Shown one piece after another: positions 8,048 through 16,753 of a DNA stretch of 64,000 bases. The DNA is from Lysobacter antibioticus. GTDB lineage: Bacteria; Pseudomonadota; Gammaproteobacteria; Xanthomonadales; Xanthomonadaceae. The stretch is from assembly GCF_001442535.1 (NCBI RefSeq), contig NZ_CP013141.1, forward strand, positions 3,080,149 to 3,144,148, given 5' to 3'. Below the pieces are notes generated by a model that did not search any database, was not told the DNA's origin, and saw only the letters and a program-made list of their open reading frames with translations. The translations under genes were made by a program, and so were the position numbers. Each line of letters opens with the position of its first letter. Within the stretch, counting starts at the first letter, position 1.

Positions 8048-10294
8048 ATGAGACACAGGCTTTTGAGCGTGGCGATCGGTGTGGCGATGTCGACGCAACT
8101 GTCGGCGGTACGGGCGCAGGAGGTGCAGGGGGCATCGCCCGAGACCGGAACCGCGGCCGAAGCGGCGCCGATCGAATCGGAAAAGAAACCCACCCAGTTG
8201 GAATCGATCACGGTGACCGCGCGCAAACGCGAGGAAACCCTGCAGGACGTGCCGGTCGCGGTCAGCGCCTTCACCGCCTCGGCCCTGTTCAAGCAGAACG
8301 TGCAGACCCTCGCCGACCTGCAAGGCAAGGTGCCGTCGCTGCAGGTGTATGCGGCGCGCGGTTCCAACACCACCCTGACCGCCTACATCCGCGGCATCGG
8401 CCAGTCCGACCCGACCTGGGGTTTCGACCCGGCGGTGGGCGTGTACCTCGACGACGTCTATCTGGCGCGGCCGCAGGGCGCCTTGCTCGATGTGTTCGAC
8501 GTCAGTCGCATCGAAGTACTGCGCGGCCCGCAGGGCAGCCTGTACGGCAAGAACACCATCGGCGGCGCGATCAAGTACGTGTCGAGCCCCTTGCCCAAGA
8601 GCACTCAAGGTTCCATCGAGGCCACCGTGGGCACGCACGGCGAACGTGGCGCCAAGGCCAGCCTGGGCGGCGCCAGCGACGATGGCGTCTGGCGCGCCCG
8701 CGTCGCCGTCGCCAGCATGCACAACGACGGCTACGGCAAGAACCTGGTCCAGGACAGCCGCAACGGCAACAAGAACACCAATGCCGCGCGCGCCACCTTC
8801 GGCTATTTCCCGTCCGACAACTTCAACGTCGAACTCGCGCTCGACGGCATGCACGACAACTCCAATCCGCGCGGCGCCAAGATGTTGAAGGCGAACAAGT
8901 ATTATCCCGCCTACCGGCCGCTCGCCAGCGACTTCGACACCCGCAGCGCCATGCCCCAGGTCAACCACAGCGAGCTGGAAGGCGCGGCGCTGACCTTCAA
9001 ATGGATCGCCAGCGCCGACTGGGCGTTCAAGTCGATCACCGCCTACCGCAGCTCGTCGACCCAGAGCAACATCGATTTCGATACCTTGCCGGAACGCATC
9101 GGCGAAGCTTCCGGCGGTTACAGCGATCATCAGTTCAGCCAGGAACTGCAGGCCAACTACGATGCCGGCGGCAAGCTCCACGGCGTGTTCGGCCTGTTCT
9201 ACTTCAGGGGCGCGGCCGGCGGCATCAACCGCAGCACCTTCCTGGGCTCGCCGCCGTACACCGCGTTGCGGCTGTCGCAGTATGCGGTCAGCAGCGGGCG
9301 CATCGGCACCCGCAGCATCGCCGCCTACGGCGATTTCACCTGGGATCTCGACCCGCAGTGGAGCCTCGACCTGGGGCTGCGCCTGACCGAAGAAACCAAG
9401 GACGCGCTGATCCAGAACTATGCCTATGCCGACGGCGCCTTCCAGGTGCCGATCGCCGAGCTGGCCGACTTCACCGGTTCCCACACCTCGCGCAACGTAT
9501 CGCCGAAGCTGACTTTGTCCTGGCGCGCCAACGATCACGTCAACCTGTATGCCAGCTACAACGCCGGCTTCCATTCCGGCGGCTACAACATCCGCGCCAA
9601 CTGCGCGGTGATCCCGGCCTCGTGCCGGCCGATCGACGACGAGAAGGTCCAGTCCTACGAGCTGGGCAGCAAGATGACCTTCTTCGACGACCGCCTGATG
9701 ATGAACACCTCGTTGTTCCACAACGACTACAGCAACATCCAGTTGTCGGTGTTCACCTCCTACACCTTGCCGAACGGCAGCCCGGGCTTCTTCGGCGACT
9801 TCACCAACGCCGGCAAGGGCACCATCCAGGGACTGGAGCACGAGTTCGCCTGGAAACCCTCCGAGCATTGGACGCTCAGCGGCAACGTCGCTTACCTGCG
9901 CAGCAAGTACGACGAGTATCGCAGCGGCGGAGTCGACATCGCTGACAGCCAGCGCTTCACCAACGCACCGAAGTGGTCGGGCGGGCTGAGTCTGGACGCG
10001 CTGTATCCGCTCGCGAGCGGCGGCAGCCTCGGCGGACGCATCAACTACAGCTACCAGAGCAAGACCTATCCCGAGACCACGTTGTCGCCGTTGATCGCGC
10101 AGCCGGCCTACGGCCTGTGGAACGCCGGCCTGATCTGGCAGATCAACCAGCCGTGGACCTTGAGCCTGCAGGGCAGCAACCTGGGCAACAAATCGTATCG
10201 CAGCACCGGTTACCACATCGCAGCGCTCGACATCGTCACCGGTTTCTACGGCGCGCCGCGCACCGTAAGCCTGTCGGCGCGCTACGAATTCTGA
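8048..10294 (+). CDS. TonB-dependent outer membrane receptor
   Basis: The protein has 748 residues. The signal peptide (MRHRLLSVAIGVAMSTQLSAVRAQ) sets the start at 8048, preceded by a GGA-rich stretch. The plug domain begins at ESITVTARKREETLQDVPV, a form common to sphingomonad and xanthomonad receptors. It is followed by IEVLRGPQGSLYGKNTIGGA and a 22-strand beta-barrel ending in the aromatic C-terminal signature SLSARYEF. Such receptors import siderophores, vitamins, glycans or aromatic and terpenoid compounds with TonB-ExbBD energy. It is followed by an alpha/beta hydrolase and an acyl-CoA ligase and is divergent from an AraC regulator, which suggests an ester or acid carbon source rather than iron (inference). 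Confidence 0.93.
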   Translation: MRHRLLSVAIGVAMSTQLSAVRAQEVQGASPETGTAAEAAPIESEKKPTQLESITVTARKREETLQDVPVAVSAFTASALFKQNVQTLADLQGKVPSLQVYAARGSNTTLTAYIRGIGQSDPTWGFDPAVGVYLDDVYLARPQGALLDVFDVSRIEVLRGPQGSLYGKNTIGGAIKYVSSPLPKSTQGSIEATVGTHGERGAKASLGGASDDGVWRARVAVASMHNDGYGKNLVQDSRNGNKNTNAARATFGYFPSDNFNVELALDGMHDNSNPRGAKMLKANKYYPAYRPLASDFDTRSAMPQVNHSELEGAALTFKWIASADWAFKSITAYRSSSTQSNIDFDTLPERIGEASGGYSDHQFSQELQANYDAGGKLHGVFGLFYFRGAAGGINRSTFLGSPPYTALRLSQYAVSSGRIGTRSIAAYGDFTWDLDPQWSLDLGLRLTEETKDALIQNYAYADGAFQVPIAELADFTGSHTSRNVSPKLTLSWRANDHVNLYASYNAGFHSGGYNIRANCAVIPASCRPIDDEKVQSYELGSKMTFFDDRLMMNTSLFHNDYSNIQLSVFTSYTLPNGSPGFFGDFTNAGKGTIQGLEHEFAWKPSEHWTLSGNVAYLRSKYDEYRSGGVDIADSQRFTNAPKWSGGLSLDALYPLASGGSLGGRINYSYQSKTYPETTLSPLIAQPAYGLWNAGLIWQINQPWTLSLQGSNLGNKSYRSTGYHIAALDIVTGFYGAPRTVSLSARYEF

Positions 10295-10407
10295 GCGCAG
10301 GTCCTCCGACGCTCGCCGCGAACGCTGCGGGCGTTTCGATCGGCCCTCGATCGGCATTCGCTCAGGGGCCGGTCGCTCTTTCGTTGGCACAGGAATCTCC
10401 CCCCATC

Positions 10408-11295
10408 ATGTCGGCTGAACCCTACGACGCATTGCATTGGCACAGCCGCGACGGGCTGCGGCTGTACGCCCGCGATTACCCCGCGGCGATCTACGCCGAC
10501 GCGAGGCCGCGCTGCCCGGTGATCTGCATTCCGGGCCTGACCCGCAACTCGGCCGATTTCGACGAGATCGCCACGGTGCTCGCCGCGGCCGGGCGGCGCG
10601 TGCTGGCGGTGGATCTGCGCGGCCGCGGCCGCTCGCAGTACGCCGATGACCCCTCAACCTACAGCGCCGACCGTTATGCGCTGGATATTCTCGATCTGAT
10701 GGCCGCGCAATCGATTCCGCGCGCGGTTTTCATCGGCACCTCGCTCGGCGTGTGGGTGACCATGACCGTGGCGGTGAAGCAGCCTGCGGCGGTGGCGGCG
10801 GCGGTGCTCAACGACGCCGGCCCGCAGGCGCCGAAGTCGGCGCTGGACCGGATCGCGCGCTACGCCGGCGTGCCGGTGCCGGCGATGACGCGCGAGGACG
10901 CGGCGGCGTATATCGAACGCATCGGCAGCGCCGCCTATCCGAAGTACACGCGCGCGGACTGGGCGCGAATGATCGAGCGTATGTTCCGGATTCGCGACGA
11001 TGGCCTGCTGGTGCTCGATTACGACCCGAAGATCATCCGCACGGTCAGCCCGACCAAGCTGTGGCTGCTGCGCCCGCTGATGTGGCACCTGTACCGCAAG
11101 CTCGCCGCCGGCCGGCCGATCCTGCTGCTGCGCGGTGCTTTGTCCGACATCCTCGAGGCCAAGACTGCGCGGCGCATGGCCGCGGTGTCGCCCTTGGTGC
11201 GCCTGGTCGAGGTGCCCGATGTCGGCCATGCGCCGTCCTTGTCGGAACTGGATGCCCGGATCGGCATAGAAACCCTGCTCGACGTTGCGGATTGA
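10408..11295 (+). CDS. Alpha/beta hydrolase
   Basis: The protein has 295 residues. Recognisable elements are the oxyanion turn CIPGLTRNSADF, the strand VLAVDLRGRGRS, the nucleophile elbow IGTSLGVW (Ser), an acid near LLLRGALSDIL and the C-terminal His in DVGHAPSL. A predicted lid lies between them. There is no signal peptide, so it acts in the cytoplasm. It probably hydrolyses an ester, lactone or C-C bond of the compound taken up by the receptor encoded 113 bases upstream, yielding an acid for the ligase downstream (inference). The start ATG at 10408 has an AGGA about 14 bases upstream. Confidence 0.88.
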   Translation: MSAEPYDALHWHSRDGLRLYARDYPAAIYADARPRCPVICIPGLTRNSADFDEIATVLAAAGRRVLAVDLRGRGRSQYADDPSTYSADRYALDILDLMAAQSIPRAVFIGTSLGVWVTMTVAVKQPAAVAAAVLNDAGPQAPKSALDRIARYAGVPVPAMTREDAAAYIERIGSAAYPKYTRADWARMIERMFRIRDDGLLVLDYDPKIIRTVSPTKLWLLRPLMWHLYRKLAAGRPILLLRGALSDILEAKTARRMAAVSPLVRLVEVPDVGHAPSLSELDARIGIETLLDVAD

Positions 11296-11424
11296 GACCG
11301 CGGCCCTGTCTGCGCACGTCGATGCCCTCAATCTGGGCGGGCCGCGGCGAGCGCCGCGTGCCTCGCCCTCTTGCCTTAGCCCCTTCGCCCTGACCGAGCG
11401 TTCCCGCGACACGGAGACCCTTCC

Positions 11425-12966
11425 ATGCTGGATGCACCGCAACCGCTGTTGCCCGAGATCTTCGCCCTGCACGGCCGCTGGCGCGCGCGCTCGCCAGCGC
11501 TGGTCGCGCCGCAGCGTACCCTGGACTGGCAAAGCCTGGACCGCAGCACCAACCGCATCGCCAATGCCCTGATCGGCGCCGGCGCGCGCCACGGCGACCG
11601 CGTCGCGATGCTGATGTCCAACTGCATCGAGATGGCCGAGTTGATCGTCGGCATCATGAAGGCCGGCTGCGTCGCCGTGCCGCTGAACACCGCGATCAGC
11701 GCCGAGAGCGCGGCGAGCATGTTGGCCGATTCCGGGGCCGTATTCGTATTCGCGACCGCCGATCACGCCGCCCGCGTCGGTGCGATCGCCGGCATCGCCC
11801 GCATCGAAGTCGCAGGCGAGGGCGCCCCGGCCACGGCCGGTTGGCGCGGGTATGCCGATTGGCTCGGCGGCGCCGACGCGCATCCGCCGGCGGTGCCGGT
11901 GGCCGCGACCGATCTGTGCAACATCATCTATTCCTCGGGCACCACCGGCGAGCCGAAAGGCATCGTCCACACGCATGGCACGCGCGTGGCCTGGGCCTAC
12001 GACGCGGCGCTGGCGCTGCGTTATCACGCCGGGGCCCGCACCCTGCTGGTCACCGGGCTGTACTCGAACATCAGCTGGGCGGCCTTGCTCGGCACCTGGT
12101 TGAGCGGCGGCACGGTGGTGTTGCGGCACGTCTTCGACGTCGCCGACACCCTGGCGACGATCGCGCGCGAGCGCATCACCCACACCGCGATGGTGCCGGT
12201 GCAGTACCAGCGCCTGCTCGATCATCCGCAGTTCCGGACCACCGACCGCTCCTCGCTGCAAGCGATCATGAGCGTGGGTTCGTCCTTGCCGCTGGCGACC
12301 AAGGCCGGCCTGATCGAGACCTGCCGCTGCGATGTGATCGAGGTTTACGGCACCACCGAAGGCATCATCACCGCGCTCGACCCGGAGGACGCCGAGGGCC
12401 ATCTCGCCTCGGTCGGCAAGCCCTTGCCGGGTGTCGACCTGCTGATTCTCGACGAACACGATCGCCCGCTCGAAGCCGGCGAGGCCGGCGAAATCGTCGG
12501 CCGCAGCCGTTTCGCCATGGCGGGGTATTGGCGCCGGCCCGAGGCGACCGCGCAGGCCTTGTGGGTCGACGAGGCCGGACGCACCTGGCTGCGCACCGGC
12601 GACATCGGCCGCCTCGACGAGGAGGGTTATCTGTACATCCTCGACCGCAAGAAGGACCTGATCATCTCCGGCGGCCAGAACATCTATCCGGCCGACATAG
12701 AAGCCGTGCTGATGCAGCACGCCGCGATCGCCGAATGCGCGGTGATCGGCGTGCCGAGCCCGGTCTGGGGCGAATCGCCGCTGGCCCTGGTGATCGTCAA
12801 GGACGCCGAGGCCGGCGACGGCGAAGCGATCAAGCACTGGCTCAACGAGCGGGTCGGCAAACAGCAGCGGGTCGCCGCGGTCGAGATCCGCGATCACTTG
12901 CCGCGTAACCCGACCGGCAAGCTGCTCAAGCGCGAGCTGCGCGCGCCGTACTGGCCGAGCGTCTGA
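11425..12966 (+). CDS. AMP-dependent acyl-CoA synthetase/ligase
   Basis: The protein has 513 residues, normal for the ANL family. The P-loop-like A3 motif YSSGTTGEPKGIVHTHG lies at about 170-186, the A5 motif YGTTEG near 312, and TGDIGRLDEEGYLYILDRKK is the A7/A8 hinge, followed by DLIISGGQNIYP. The C-terminal lysine lies in PTGKLLKREL. The enzyme activates a carboxylic acid as acyl-AMP and then acyl-CoA. The A8 variant GGQNIYP is common in medium-chain and aryl-CoA ligases. It is the last gene of the plus-strand set beginning with the TonB receptor. It converges on the diketopiperazine operon, so a role in that pathway is not implied by strand or spacing, although proximity leaves it open. 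Confidence 0.92.
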   Translation: MLDAPQPLLPEIFALHGRWRARSPALVAPQRTLDWQSLDRSTNRIANALIGAGARHGDRVAMLMSNCIEMAELIVGIMKAGCVAVPLNTAISAESAASMLADSGAVFVFATADHAARVGAIAGIARIEVAGEGAPATAGWRGYADWLGGADAHPPAVPVAATDLCNIIYSSGTTGEPKGIVHTHGTRVAWAYDAALALRYHAGARTLLVTGLYSNISWAALLGTWLSGGTVVLRHVFDVADTLATIARERITHTAMVPVQYQRLLDHPQFRTTDRSSLQAIMSVGSSLPLATKAGLIETCRCDVIEVYGTTEGIITALDPEDAEGHLASVGKPLPGVDLLILDEHDRPLEAGEAGEIVGRSRFAMAGYWRRPEATAQALWVDEAGRTWLRTGDIGRLDEEGYLYILDRKKDLIISGGQNIYPADIEAVLMQHAAIAECAVIGVPSPVWGESPLALVIVKDAEAGDGEAIKHWLNERVGKQQRVAAVEIRDHLPRNPTGKLLKRELRAPYWPSV

Positions 12967-13035
12967 GCCGCGGCTTCGCAGCGAAGCGGCGAAGATCGCC
13001 TGTGCGCAGAGTGCGGGCTGTCCGCGGCCGGGCGG

Positions 13036-13803
13036 TCAGCGGGTGGCCTCGACGATCAAGGCATGAGGCTGCTCGAGGTAGTTGTGCCAGAAGTCGTCGT
13101 CCCTGACGCTGCGTCCGGTCTCCGACAGGGTCGGCATGTGCCACTGCGTGCTACTGAAACCGGCCTCGCGGAAGGCGCGGTCGTGCGCGTCGCGCGACCA
13201 ATAGAACGCATCCAGGTCGAGCGTGTGCTCGCCGAACCAGGCGTGCAGGTGCACCGGCGCGCCTTCCTGCCGGCCCTGCGCGGCGCTCAGGGTCATGCCG
13301 TAATGCCGGTACCACTGTTCGTCGCTGGAGAACTCCGGGTTCAGCACCGCCGCGACGAAACGGTCGCCCGGGCCGGACAAGGCCTCGAAGGCGGTGCGGC
13401 AGATCGCGCTCAGGCCTGCGCGGGATTCGGCATACGGCAATACATACACCGCCGTGACCAGATCGAAGCGCTCGCCGAGGTCCTCGGCGACGGTGCTCGG
13501 GTCGCGCGCGGCATCGCGCCAGTAGTAGCTGATACCGAGCGGGGCCAGGCGCTCGTGGGCACGGGCGTGGCTGATCATCCCGGCCGACACGTCCATGCCG
13601 ACCACGCGGCGTGCGCCGCGCTCGGCGATGGCGCGGGTGTAGAGCCCGCTGCCGCAGCCCAGGTCGAGCACGCGCAGGCCGCGGGTGTCGCCGACCACGC
13701 GCAGCACGCTGTGCATTTCGATATGGCGGCGAAACGGCATTTCGTCGATGCTGCTCTCGTAGGCGTCGGCGAGCGCATCGAACTGGCTGTCCATCGTGTG
13801 CAT
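13036..13803 (-). CDS. SAM-dependent class I methyltransferase of the CDPS cluster
   Basis: The protein has 255 residues. Motif I is VLDLGCGSGLYTR (about 45-57), then VVGMDVSAGMISHA (motif II), and DLVTAVYVLPYA, a motif IV-like acidic loop. The C-terminal lobe carries HLHAWFGEHTLDLDAFYW. It is the third gene of the cyclodipeptide synthase operon, starting 28 bases after the P450 stop, with GAGG before ATG 13803. Methyltransferases in such operons add N- or O-methyl groups to the diketopiperazine or to a P450-oxidised form. The position of methylation cannot be predicted. The assignment as methyltransferase is firm; the link to the dipeptide comes from operon structure. Confidence 0.9.
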   Translation of the reverse strand: MHTMDSQFDALADAYESSIDEMPFRRHIEMHSVLRVVGDTRGLRVLDLGCGSGLYTRAIAERGARRVVGMDVSAGMISHARAHERLAPLGISYYWRDAARDPSTVAEDLGERFDLVTAVYVLPYAESRAGLSAICRTAFEALSGPGDRFVAAVLNPEFSSDEQWYRHYGMTLSAAQGRQEGAPVHLHAWFGEHTLDLDAFYWSRDAHDRAFREAGFSSTQWHMPTLSETGRSVRDDDFWHNYLEQPHALIVEATR

Positions 13804-13831
13804 GGGAACCTCGGTAACGTCGGTGGATGGG

Positions 13832-15040
13832 TCACCAGGCGACCGGCAGGCTGACCGGCCGGATGAAGAGGATGTTCTCCTCCCAGGGAATCTCGCTGGC
13901 GGGTACGGCGAGGGCGAGGCGCGGAAAGCGAGCGAACAACATGCGATAGGCGACTTCCAGGAACATCCGCACCAGCGCCGAACCGAGGCAGAAGTGCGGG
14001 CCGGCGCCGAAGGTCGCGGTGCCGTCAGTCGAGCGGTGGATATCGAATTTGGCCGGGTGCCTGTAGTACTTCGGGTCCCAGGTCACGCCGAGCATGGTGG
14101 CGCATACCGCTTCGCCGCGACGGATCACCGTGTCCTTGAGCGCCACGTCTTCGGTGGCCACGCGCGGCAGGCCCAGCACGCCGTTATGGTGATAGCGCAA
14201 CACCTCTTCGATCGCCTTGGGCCAGAGGGTGGGATCGTCGATGCACTGCTGCAACTGGGCGCGATGTTCCAGCAAGGTCAACACGCCGGTCGACAGCGGC
14301 GGGATCAGCGGCTCCGAGCCGGTGACGAACAGATAGCAGACGGTGCCGACGAGTTCGTCTTCGTCGATCAAGCCTTGCCTCCGCGCTTCGATCAAGGCGC
14401 CGATGGGATCGGCGAGGCCGGGGTGCCTGCGCTTGAGCGCGACGATGTCGCGCGAGAAATCCAGGATCTTGGCCGTCGCCTGCGCGACTTCCTCCGCCGT
14501 CGCTTGGTAATTGGTTTGGGTATGGAAGTACGCCAGGTACTGCTCGCGAAAATCCACCGGCACCTGCAGCATGTCGCAGCTGCTGTGCAGCGGCAGTTGG
14601 GTGGAATAGGCCTGCATCAGGTCGGCGGGGTTGTCGCCCTCGGCCATGGCGTCGAGCAACTGCGCGGCATGCCGTTCGACCAGCGGACGGAACCGCTCGA
14701 CGCCGCTGCGGGTGTAGAAATGGCCGATGACCCGGCGTACCCGGGTGTGGTCGGGCGGATCGAGATTGAACAGGCCGCCGGGCACCGCGGTGAAATCCTC
14801 GCCGACGAAGCGCGGTGCGCCCGCGTAGGTCAGGTCGCGGGAGAAGCGTTTGTCGCTGAGGACCAGGCCGATGTCGTCCTTGTTCGTGACCATCCAGGCG
14901 CGGGTGCCGCTGGGCAGGCTGATCGGGCACACCGGCCGGTGTTTGCGCGCCCAGGCGATGGTCTCGGGCGGCGTGCCGAGCGGGCCGATGGCGAACGGAT
15001 AGCTGAGGATGTCCTGGGCTTGATCGAGCGGGCTGGGCAT
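13832..15040 (-). CDS. Cytochrome P450 of the CDPS cluster
   Basis: The protein has 402 residues, standard for soluble bacterial P450s. The heme-binding motif FGAGPHFCLG places the thiolate ligand at Cys351. The K-helix ExxR is Glu279 to Arg282, and the C-helix HTRVRRVIG is typical. The I-helix segment reads VTGSEP (239-244): the acidic residue is kept (Glu243) but the usual following Thr is Pro244. Loss of the acid-alcohol pair is known in P450s doing reactions other than simple hydroxylation. It follows the CDPS stop by 16 bases with an ACAGGAGAG ribosome site, so it should oxidise, couple or aromatise the diketopiperazine. No ferredoxin or reductase lies alongside. Confidence 0.93.
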   Translation of the reverse strand: MPSPLDQAQDILSYPFAIGPLGTPPETIAWARKHRPVCPISLPSGTRAWMVTNKDDIGLVLSDKRFSRDLTYAGAPRFVGEDFTAVPGGLFNLDPPDHTRVRRVIGHFYTRSGVERFRPLVERHAAQLLDAMAEGDNPADLMQAYSTQLPLHSSCDMLQVPVDFREQYLAYFHTQTNYQATAEEVAQATAKILDFSRDIVALKRRHPGLADPIGALIEARRQGLIDEDELVGTVCYLFVTGSEPLIPPLSTGVLTLLEHRAQLQQCIDDPTLWPKAIEEVLRYHHNGVLGLPRVATEDVALKDTVIRRGEAVCATMLGVTWDPKYYRHPAKFDIHRSTDGTATFGAGPHFCLGSALVRMFLEVAYRMLFARFPRLALAVPASEIPWEENILFIRPVSLPVAW

Positions 15041-15056
15041 GGCGACTCTCCTGTCG

Positions 15057-15788
15057 CTATTCGAACGAGACGAATCCTTGACCATCGGTCCGGGCGAGCG
15101 CGGCGTCGCTTCCGATCGACAGCGAGCGGACCAGGGCGATCGGTCGCGGGTAGGCGAAGACCGAGCTGCGCACGCCGTAGATCGCCGGGCTGTCGACGAA
15201 GAAGGGCAGCTCGGCGAGCGGGTAATGGACGGCCTGGGCGAGCTGCCTCTCGTCCGGGCGCCGGCCCATGGCGCCTTCGACCGCGTTGATCGCGGCGTTG
15301 CGGCAGGCTTGCCGCACCGAGAAATCTTCGTGATAGGAGCGCCGTACTTGCTGCCGCAAGGCCAGGTAGGAGCGGTTTTCGAGCAGCCGCGTCCAACTGC
15401 GGATGCGTTGCTGCGGCTGCTCGACATCGTGGTCCTGCAGGCTACGCAGGCTGGTGTTGCGCAGCCGCAGCAATTCGCGCCTGAGCTTGCGCGTCGCCTC
15501 GATCGGAGCGACACCCGCGGCGGTGAGCGTATAGATCGCCTCGTAGCCCGGCAGCAGCACGTCGACCTTGCGGAAGTGCCGGCAACCCCAGGCGATCATG
15601 CGCTGGATGGCGATGGCGCTGAAATAGCCGTTGAACGGACTCAGCCCGATCACGACATGTTCGGCCCTGTCGACAATGGCTGCGCAGGCATCGGTGTAGG
15701 GATGCGCGTACGGTCGGCCGGAGGCGTCGTCGGCGGCGATCGGCAGGCGAGGGCGGTCCAGTGTTTCGGCGGCGATCGAGACAGACAT
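15057..15788 (-). CDS. tRNA-dependent cyclodipeptide synthase
   Basis: The protein has 243 residues, typical for the family. It makes a cyclic dipeptide from two aminoacyl-tRNAs with a class-Ic-synthetase-like fold. The nucleophile motif is IGLSPFNGYFS with Ser50 and Asn53. The catalytic helix HYPLAELPFF gives Tyr189 and Glu193. VRSSVFAYPRP contains Tyr213-Pro214. Using recalled AlbC numbering these correspond to Ser37, Asn40, Tyr178, Glu182 and positions 202-203. The Tyr-Pro pair suggests the XYP subfamily, while the Asn is the residue of the NYH subfamily. ATG 15788 was chosen because AAGGAGG lies 10 bases upstream; a GTG at 15797 is too close to it. First gene of a CDPS-P450-methyltransferase operon. 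The dipeptide made is unknown. Confidence 0.92.
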   Translation of the reverse strand: MSVSIAAETLDRPRLPIAADDASGRPYAHPYTDACAAIVDRAEHVVIGLSPFNGYFSAIAIQRMIAWGCRHFRKVDVLLPGYEAIYTLTAAGVAPIEATRKLRRELLRLRNTSLRSLQDHDVEQPQQRIRSWTRLLENRSYLALRQQVRRSYHEDFSVRQACRNAAINAVEGAMGRRPDERQLAQAVHYPLAELPFFVDSPAIYGVRSSVFAYPRPIALVRSLSIGSDAALARTDGQGFVSFE

Positions 15789-16395
15789 GACCCCCACTCC
15801 TCCTTGAGCCGATCAAGACGTTTGCGCCGACGCGGCCGGCGAATGCGGCATGTCGAACATCGCGGTCGCCGCTGTATCGGCCGCGAACCTTGCGGATCCG
15901 GCCGTCGTTGTGCGTCCGGCGCCTGGCGCCTCCATGGCGGCAAGAGGTGCCGCGGCCATGCAGGCCGACCCGAAAGCTCGGGCGGCACTCTACGCCGATC
16001 ACGCGTGGACGACGTTACCTCGGTCGCGTTTATGGAGTTCGTCGGCACCGAAGCGGAGGACTGCGGGTGCCCGTCACGATTCATCCTGGAACGCGCAAGC
16101 AAAGCGATGCGGAGTTAACCCGGATGAGCGTGGGTGAGCGTCGAATCGAATGGAGATTCGGCGCCGGTCGTCGGCATTTCCTCCAGGCCTGCGGTGCTCG
16201 GCAGGCAGCGATGCGGCAACCGCAGGCCGCTTCGAGTCCTTATGCGCAGCGATCCGCCTTATCGCCGATGCGGCGCGGCGGGCAAGCGCGGGGCCGATGG
16301 TTTATGGTTTCGGCGGTGCGGACGGCTTGGCGGCCGCTCCATCGACTTCATCGAAAGCCGCGCCGCGGCTTTCTCCATCCAGCCGCAGGACGACG
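15789..16395. other. 607-base stretch upstream of the CDPS operon without a confident gene
   Basis: This gap lies between the divergent CDPS operon and a DUF2834 gene and should hold both promoters. No clear -35/-10 pair is visible. A short plus-strand frame from ATG 15850 begins with plausible Ala-rich codons but lacks a ribosome site and its later part looks non-coding. I see no repeat or RNA structure I can name. Confidence 0.4.
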
Positions 16396-16722
16396 ATGAA
16401 ACTCAGACATTGGTATCTGCTGCTGTGCCTGCCGGGATCGCTGCTGCCGTATGCGCAGTTGCTGCCGTGGCTGGTCGAGCACGGCCCGGATCTGCCGCGT
16501 TTCTTCGCCGAGCTGTTTTCCACGCGCATCGGCGCCTTCTTCGGCATGGACGTGCTGGTGTCGGCGCTGGTGCTGCTGGTGTTTATCGCAAGCGAAGGCC
16601 GTCGCCTGCGCGTGCGCCGTCTGTGGGCGCCGGTCGTCGCGACCCTGCTCGTGGGAGTATCCCTGGGGCTGCCGTTGTTTCTGTATCAGCGCCAGGCGAA
16701 ACTCGATGCCGGTATGCCCTGA
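16396..16722 (+). CDS. DUF2834 membrane protein
   Basis: The product has 108 residues starting MKLRHWYLLLCLPGS. It has three or four transmembrane helices (about 5-20, 48-68 and 80-100) and the family-like pattern of an N-terminal helix followed by LPWLVEHGPDLPRFFAELFS and IGAFFGMDVLVSALVLLVF. DUF2834 proteins are small inner-membrane proteins of unknown function. The start is fixed by AGGA 8 bases upstream and by loss of coding character before it. It is followed after 31 bases by a small zinc-ribbon-like gene on the same strand. Confidence 0.75.
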   Translation: MKLRHWYLLLCLPGSLLPYAQLLPWLVEHGPDLPRFFAELFSTRIGAFFGMDVLVSALVLLVFIASEGRRLRVRRLWAPVVATLLVGVSLGLPLFLYQRQAKLDAGMP

Positions 16723-16753
16723 GGGGCAAACCCGACGCAGCGCAGGAGGCGCA

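Noticed and set aside
7988..10390. 800-residue frame opposite the TonB receptor
   Set aside because: The plus strand encodes an unmistakable receptor; the antisense frame has no domain and lacks stops only because of base composition.
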